Source: Lepas anatifera (lineage: Eukaryota > Arthropoda > Thecostraca > Lepadidae). From it: a stretch of 64,000 nt of DNA. The stretch covers positions 651,501-715,500 of the forward strand of contig JAOTON010001596.1 in assembly GCA_034440635.1 (NCBI GenBank). Direction: 5' to 3'. The notes under the pieces were generated by a model, which had not been told where the DNA came from, did no database searches, and worked only from the letters and a program-made list of their open reading frames with translations. The position numbers and the translations under genes are program-made. This document shows, one piece after another, positions 60,425 to 64,000 of the stretch; position 1 is the stretch's first letter; each line of letters starts with the position of its first letter.

Positions 60425-61573
60425 TCCGTCTAGCTGTATTTCGATGCGTAAAATGCAGAGCTCCAGTATGACTGCAAGGGCAATGTACTTGATGGCCAGC
60501 TTTGTGATGCCGAGGAGGTGGAGACACGGTGGTATAGTGATTAGCAGCCTTGCTATCCACGCAGCTGACCCGGTTTTAAGGCCAGGCAGATTCCTTGAGC
60601 AAGGAGCAATTTGGCTCCCAGGAAACTCTTCTAACAGGGAAAGAGTTGATGACACTTTATAATCCCGGCAGTTGGTGCGTCGATAAACCCCAAGAAATTA
60701 AACTTGTTTTCCACGCAGGTGACCCGGGTTCAAGGCCCAGCGGACTCCCTAAGCGAAGATTAATCTGGCCCCTTCCAACAAATTAAGAGTTAGCGACGTC
60801 ATATAACCCTGGTGGTTGGTGAGCCGATATGTCCCAAAAATTATTTTTATTATGCCGAGGGAGTCCAGCTTGTTGTTAATCCTGGGCAAAAGTTTGATGT
60901 GCTAGACCCTTCGCCAGATGAATCCATCCTTCCTCTCAGCATTACAGACTGAATTGGCTCCAGCTGTCCCTTCCTCTACAGTTCTCTCGATGGCCTGTGT
61001 GCGGGCGGCAGGGGAAGTACTCTAACTCCAGGTGCTTCCCCATGAACTCTAGTGACTAGCACTTGGTCAAGCTCCAGGCCATGATAAACTCGGTGGTGGC
61101 CTCCCAGTCGATTACATTATTGAGGGCAGTCGCCTGTGTGTTGAAGTAGGGCATGATCCTCAGCCTGAGAGAGGTGTTTTCCATATCTTGCTCTCCTCTG
61201 ATGGAGGTGATCTTGAGGACGACGAACCTCCTCCTCCTCGCTGCAGAGCATGGTCATCAGGGTCACTTCGGTGTGAACGAACCATGCAGAGAAGCACACG
61301 GAGGGCATGACATTTAATGCACCACCTTGGGCCGGTTACGAGTGCAGGAGAGCTTGAACATGACTTTCCGAGGGCTGTTCAGCCAGTTGTTGCTGGTTAC
61401 CACCTGTAACCAATAGGGAAAGTAAGGCTCGGTGATGATAGCGACGATCTCCTTCAGCCTTGCCAGCACCTTGCCTTATAGCCCATGGCCTCGAGACCAC
61501 CAGTGACAGAACGTGTTAGCTGTGGTAAAATACCGATTGTGTGAGCCTTGCGACCTGTCAGTGCAGAAAGGCC
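60425..61573 (-). pseudogene. degenerate copy (minus) of an unidentified coding sequence
   Basis: Homologous, in reverse complement, to 62880-63695. The shared protein-like segments include LKEIV..ITE, SLRLR and GITKLA. Stops and frameshifts interrupt it, and a SINE pair (60517-60842) is inserted in it. I do not recognise the family; a decayed large transposon or an old viral insertion are possible. No function is assigned. Confidence 0.55.
60517..60842 (+). mobile_element. two tandem tRNA-derived SINE units with target duplication
   Basis: Unit 1 starts GGAGACACGGTGGTATAGTG and has the B-box-like GACCCGGTTTTAAGGCC. Unit 2 (from about 60707) has GACCCGGGTTCAAGGCCC. ATGCCGAGG occurs before (about 60508) and after (about 60853) the pair, a 9-bp target duplication that dates the insertion after the host pseudogene. 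Confidence 0.8.
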
Positions 61574-61577
61574 TTCA

Positions 61578-62773
61578 TTAACCTTCGCCCAGTTGGGGGG
61601 TTCTTTTTAGACCCCCTCGGGTTTTTCCAAAGCGAGCAAAAAAACGGCGGCGCGGCGCCGCCAAACTTAGTCTAGCTGTTCCTTCATCATTTTACATCTT
61701 TGATGAAAATTTTAGCTCAAGGTGATATCAGGTCAGGTCACCCGGCAAGGTGAAGTGACCTCACCTCAAAAAATGCTTAGGAACGCATAACTAAAAGGGT
61801 TAATCGATCAAGTTCAAACTCATACCACATATTGGGCCTTCCAGGAGCTACAATATTTATTCCGGGATTTTTTATATTGGTGACCTAAGGTTATGTGCAG
61901 AGCATGAACTCCTCATTGTAAATACTTGGGGAAAATCACGAAATGAGCTTTTCTCAGTAAGTATGGATGGAATGAATTTCAAACATCGGTTACGACCTGC
62001 TCATAGCATATTTCTGAGGTTGATGCTAAATATTTTGACTTGTGACCTATAAAAGGTCACCTTAGGTCAAATAAGCATTTTTTGTGTTTTACTCTATAAA
62101 TTTTGAATACACTGAGATGTAACTTTTATTCTGTCACCAAAGTGTTGTACAGTCACTGCAAGTCAAATGATATACATCACGACTATGCCAGGTCAAGTTG
62201 GGTCAGACCGTCGACCTGGGTCAGGTCAAATTCTTAAATTTGACCTGGCATAGCAATATTATATATCATTCGATTTGTATTGACGAGAGGATTGCAATGG
62301 TGCATCAACTATGGCTGTATCTTGTTTGGTTTGGAAGTTATTAGCGAAAAAGTAAACGCCCTTATGTATGGGTGGCTATGGACATTCCCAAGAATATGCC
62401 CCATATTTAGTGACCTGTAGCTCCCTAGGCTTTGACCGGACACAAAAATGAATGCATTGTAATAAAAGTGCATCTCAAGAGCTTTCGAATGGTGTTAAAA
62501 AATGTTTCTAGCTAGCATAGTTTCTGAGATATATGAGGTTTTCTTAGTACACCTCATATTAGCGATTTTGACTTGTTTTGACCTCTGGTAACCTTGATAT
62601 TGACCTGACAAGAAAAATGACTGAAGTATTTTCGAAATCATTTTTGAAGAGCTTTTGATTGCCGTTTTGTGCTTTTTCTAGCTCTCTTAGTTTTTTTAGA
62701 TCGTGGGGAGTCTTTTTTAGCCCCCCCCACCAGGGCGAAGGTGGTTCGTACCCGCCACCGGGGCAAAGGTTAA
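61578..62773 (-). mobile_element. TTAA-flanked element with GGTCA-rich interior (B4)
   Basis: 1196 bp. Ends TTAACCTTCGCCCAGTTGGG and TTAACCTTTGCCCCGGTGGC (right end read inward). Its core resembles B3 reversed and shares AAGAGCTTTTGAATG-like blocks with family C. It sits between the two inverted pseudogene copies. Confidence 0.85.
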
Positions 62774-62879
62774 TCTCACTACTTTTGATATCCGTGGTGA
62801 TCCTGTTGCCATAGTGTTGGTCTGAGAAAACCCATCTGAGTACTTTGTCTGGAAAATTGGGGACTCTACCTTCCCGGGG

Positions 62880-63695
62880 ATGGCCAGTCTTCCCCAGTTG
62901 GCCAGACTGGGTACAGTTGGTGCTTGAAACCAGCAAACCCGTTTTGTGACTGGTGGTACTGACACCACGGACTACAGCGCAAGCTGCTGGCAAACCTCAA
63001 GGAGATCGTCACCTTCATTACCGAGGTCCAATTTTCCTACTGACTTCAGATGAGGATTAGCAACAACTTGGTAGACGATCCCAGAAACGTCTTATTCGAG
63101 ATATCCTGCCTCGAGATCCAGCCCCAGATGGTGCAATTGACTGTCATCGCGAACATGTGCTCCTCTGAATGGTTCACTCACTCTGAGGAGATCCTGATGA
63201 CCATGGCATGCTCCACAGCAAGAAGGAAAAGAGCAGGATTCCCTTCCACAAGACTTCTCCATCAGAGGGGAGCAGGAGATGGGGAACGCCTCCCTCAGGC
63301 TTCGGACCCTGCCCTACGTCAGCACACAGATGACCACCCTCAAGAAGATGATTGACTGGGACGGGGCCACCGAGTCTATCATCACCGTTAGCTTGATCAA
63401 ATCCAAGTTTCCAGTGTTCATGGGGAAGCCCATGGAGGTAGAGCACTTTGTCTGTACTGTTACACGCGGGCCATGGAGCTGACTGTAGTTGCCACGTCTG
63501 TAAAGCAAATGGCAGCTGCCAGTTCTGTCTGTCGTGCTGAAAGAGGGATAGTTTAATCAGGCGATGAGCCCAGCAAACAAACTGATGTACAGTATCAACA
63601 GCAAGCAGGACCTCCTCGGCATCACAAAATTGGCCTATCAAGTAGATGGAACTTGCAATTAATCTGAGGCTCTGTATTCTAGGCCACGAAATAAA
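62880..63695 (+). pseudogene. degenerate copy (plus) of an unidentified coding sequence
   Basis: Open stretches such as MRISNNLVDDPRNVLFEI and MGNASLRLRTLPYVST are broken by a stop near 63040 and a frameshift near 63230-63280. It is clearly homologous to the minus-strand copy at 60425-61573, ending in the shared GGCATCACAAA. The family is not recognised. Confidence 0.55.
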
Positions 63696-63699
63696 GATA

Positions 63700-64000
63700 T
63701 TTAATAAACATCCTATATTTGTTTTGACCGTCCGTTGCCTGAATCAATCCCTACTGCTCTAACCGTTAGCGTATTTACCCAATAAGCTGTTCTTGTTTGT
63801 GTCATGAAATAGGTCATTCAAAGCTAACCAAGCATGGATAAGTGTGGGCATTCAATATCAAGGCACTGCCTCGGGTTTTCTATTTCTTATATTTTGTAAA
63901 TGCGATAAGAAACCAAAACATCTGCAAATATAAAGAAACGTGTTCTTGGTGAAAATGTTTTTAATGCCCCCAAAAACCTAAAAATGCATTTTTAGTCACA
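63700..64000. other. right edge, unassigned
   Basis: AT-rich DNA; nothing recognised. Confidence 0.5.

Overview
This is eukaryotic DNA with the signature of an arthropod genome. The only gene I can assemble is a 16-exon, ankyrin-repeat TRP channel of the TRPA subfamily, split by canonical GT-AG introns. Its exons are GC-rich and sit in AT-richer, transposon-filled DNA with tRNA-derived SINEs and several families of TTAA-target transposons. The repeat arrangement most resembles the insect waterwitch/pyrexia/TRPA1 group. A crustacean or another non-insect arthropod seems likely, but I cannot name the species.

The left 36 kb is the TRPA gene, transcribed leftwards (minus strand). There are two candidate first exons (ATG at 35916 and at 34112), both ending in phase 1 and both fitting the exon at 28588-28789. 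Downstream exons lie at about 20.6, 19.1, 15.2, 13.1, 8.2, 7.2, 6.5, 5.5, 4.4, 2.9, 2.2, 1.2, 0.8 and 0.3 kb. Every junction keeps a consistent phase. Together they encode about 900 residues: an acidic, Ala/Pro-rich N-terminus, about 16 ankyrin repeats, the pre-S1 linker and transmembrane segment S1. The rest of the channel (S2-S6, pore, C-terminus) lies beyond the left edge. One exon (19071-19299) has lost one base in a homopolymer, which breaks the frame.

The most unusual feature is how the introns are built. Several minisatellites were made by tandemly copying the gene's own splice junctions: a 65-bp array carrying the exon 5 donor, a 38-bp array carrying the exon 11 donor, a 4.3-kb array carrying the exon 7 acceptor, and a 45-bp array abutting the exon 14 acceptor. 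Dozens of potential decoy splice sites therefore stand next to real ones.

The introns also hold a (CA)341 microsatellite, an exact 16 x 67-bp satellite, a 2.0-kb piggyBac-like element, SINEs, and a 2.2-kb pogo-like transposon inserted at a TA inside a TTAA-flanked MITE.

From 36 kb to 64 kb I find no convincing host gene. This part is a mosaic of TTAA-flanked elements with terminal inverted repeats (several rich in AGGTCA/TGACCT motifs), a second piggyBac-like element (50766-53046), SINEs, short elements ending in a CAGTGGCGGATCCAGG-like sequence, minisatellites, and two degenerate, mutually inverted copies of an unidentified coding sequence at 60.4-63.7 kb.
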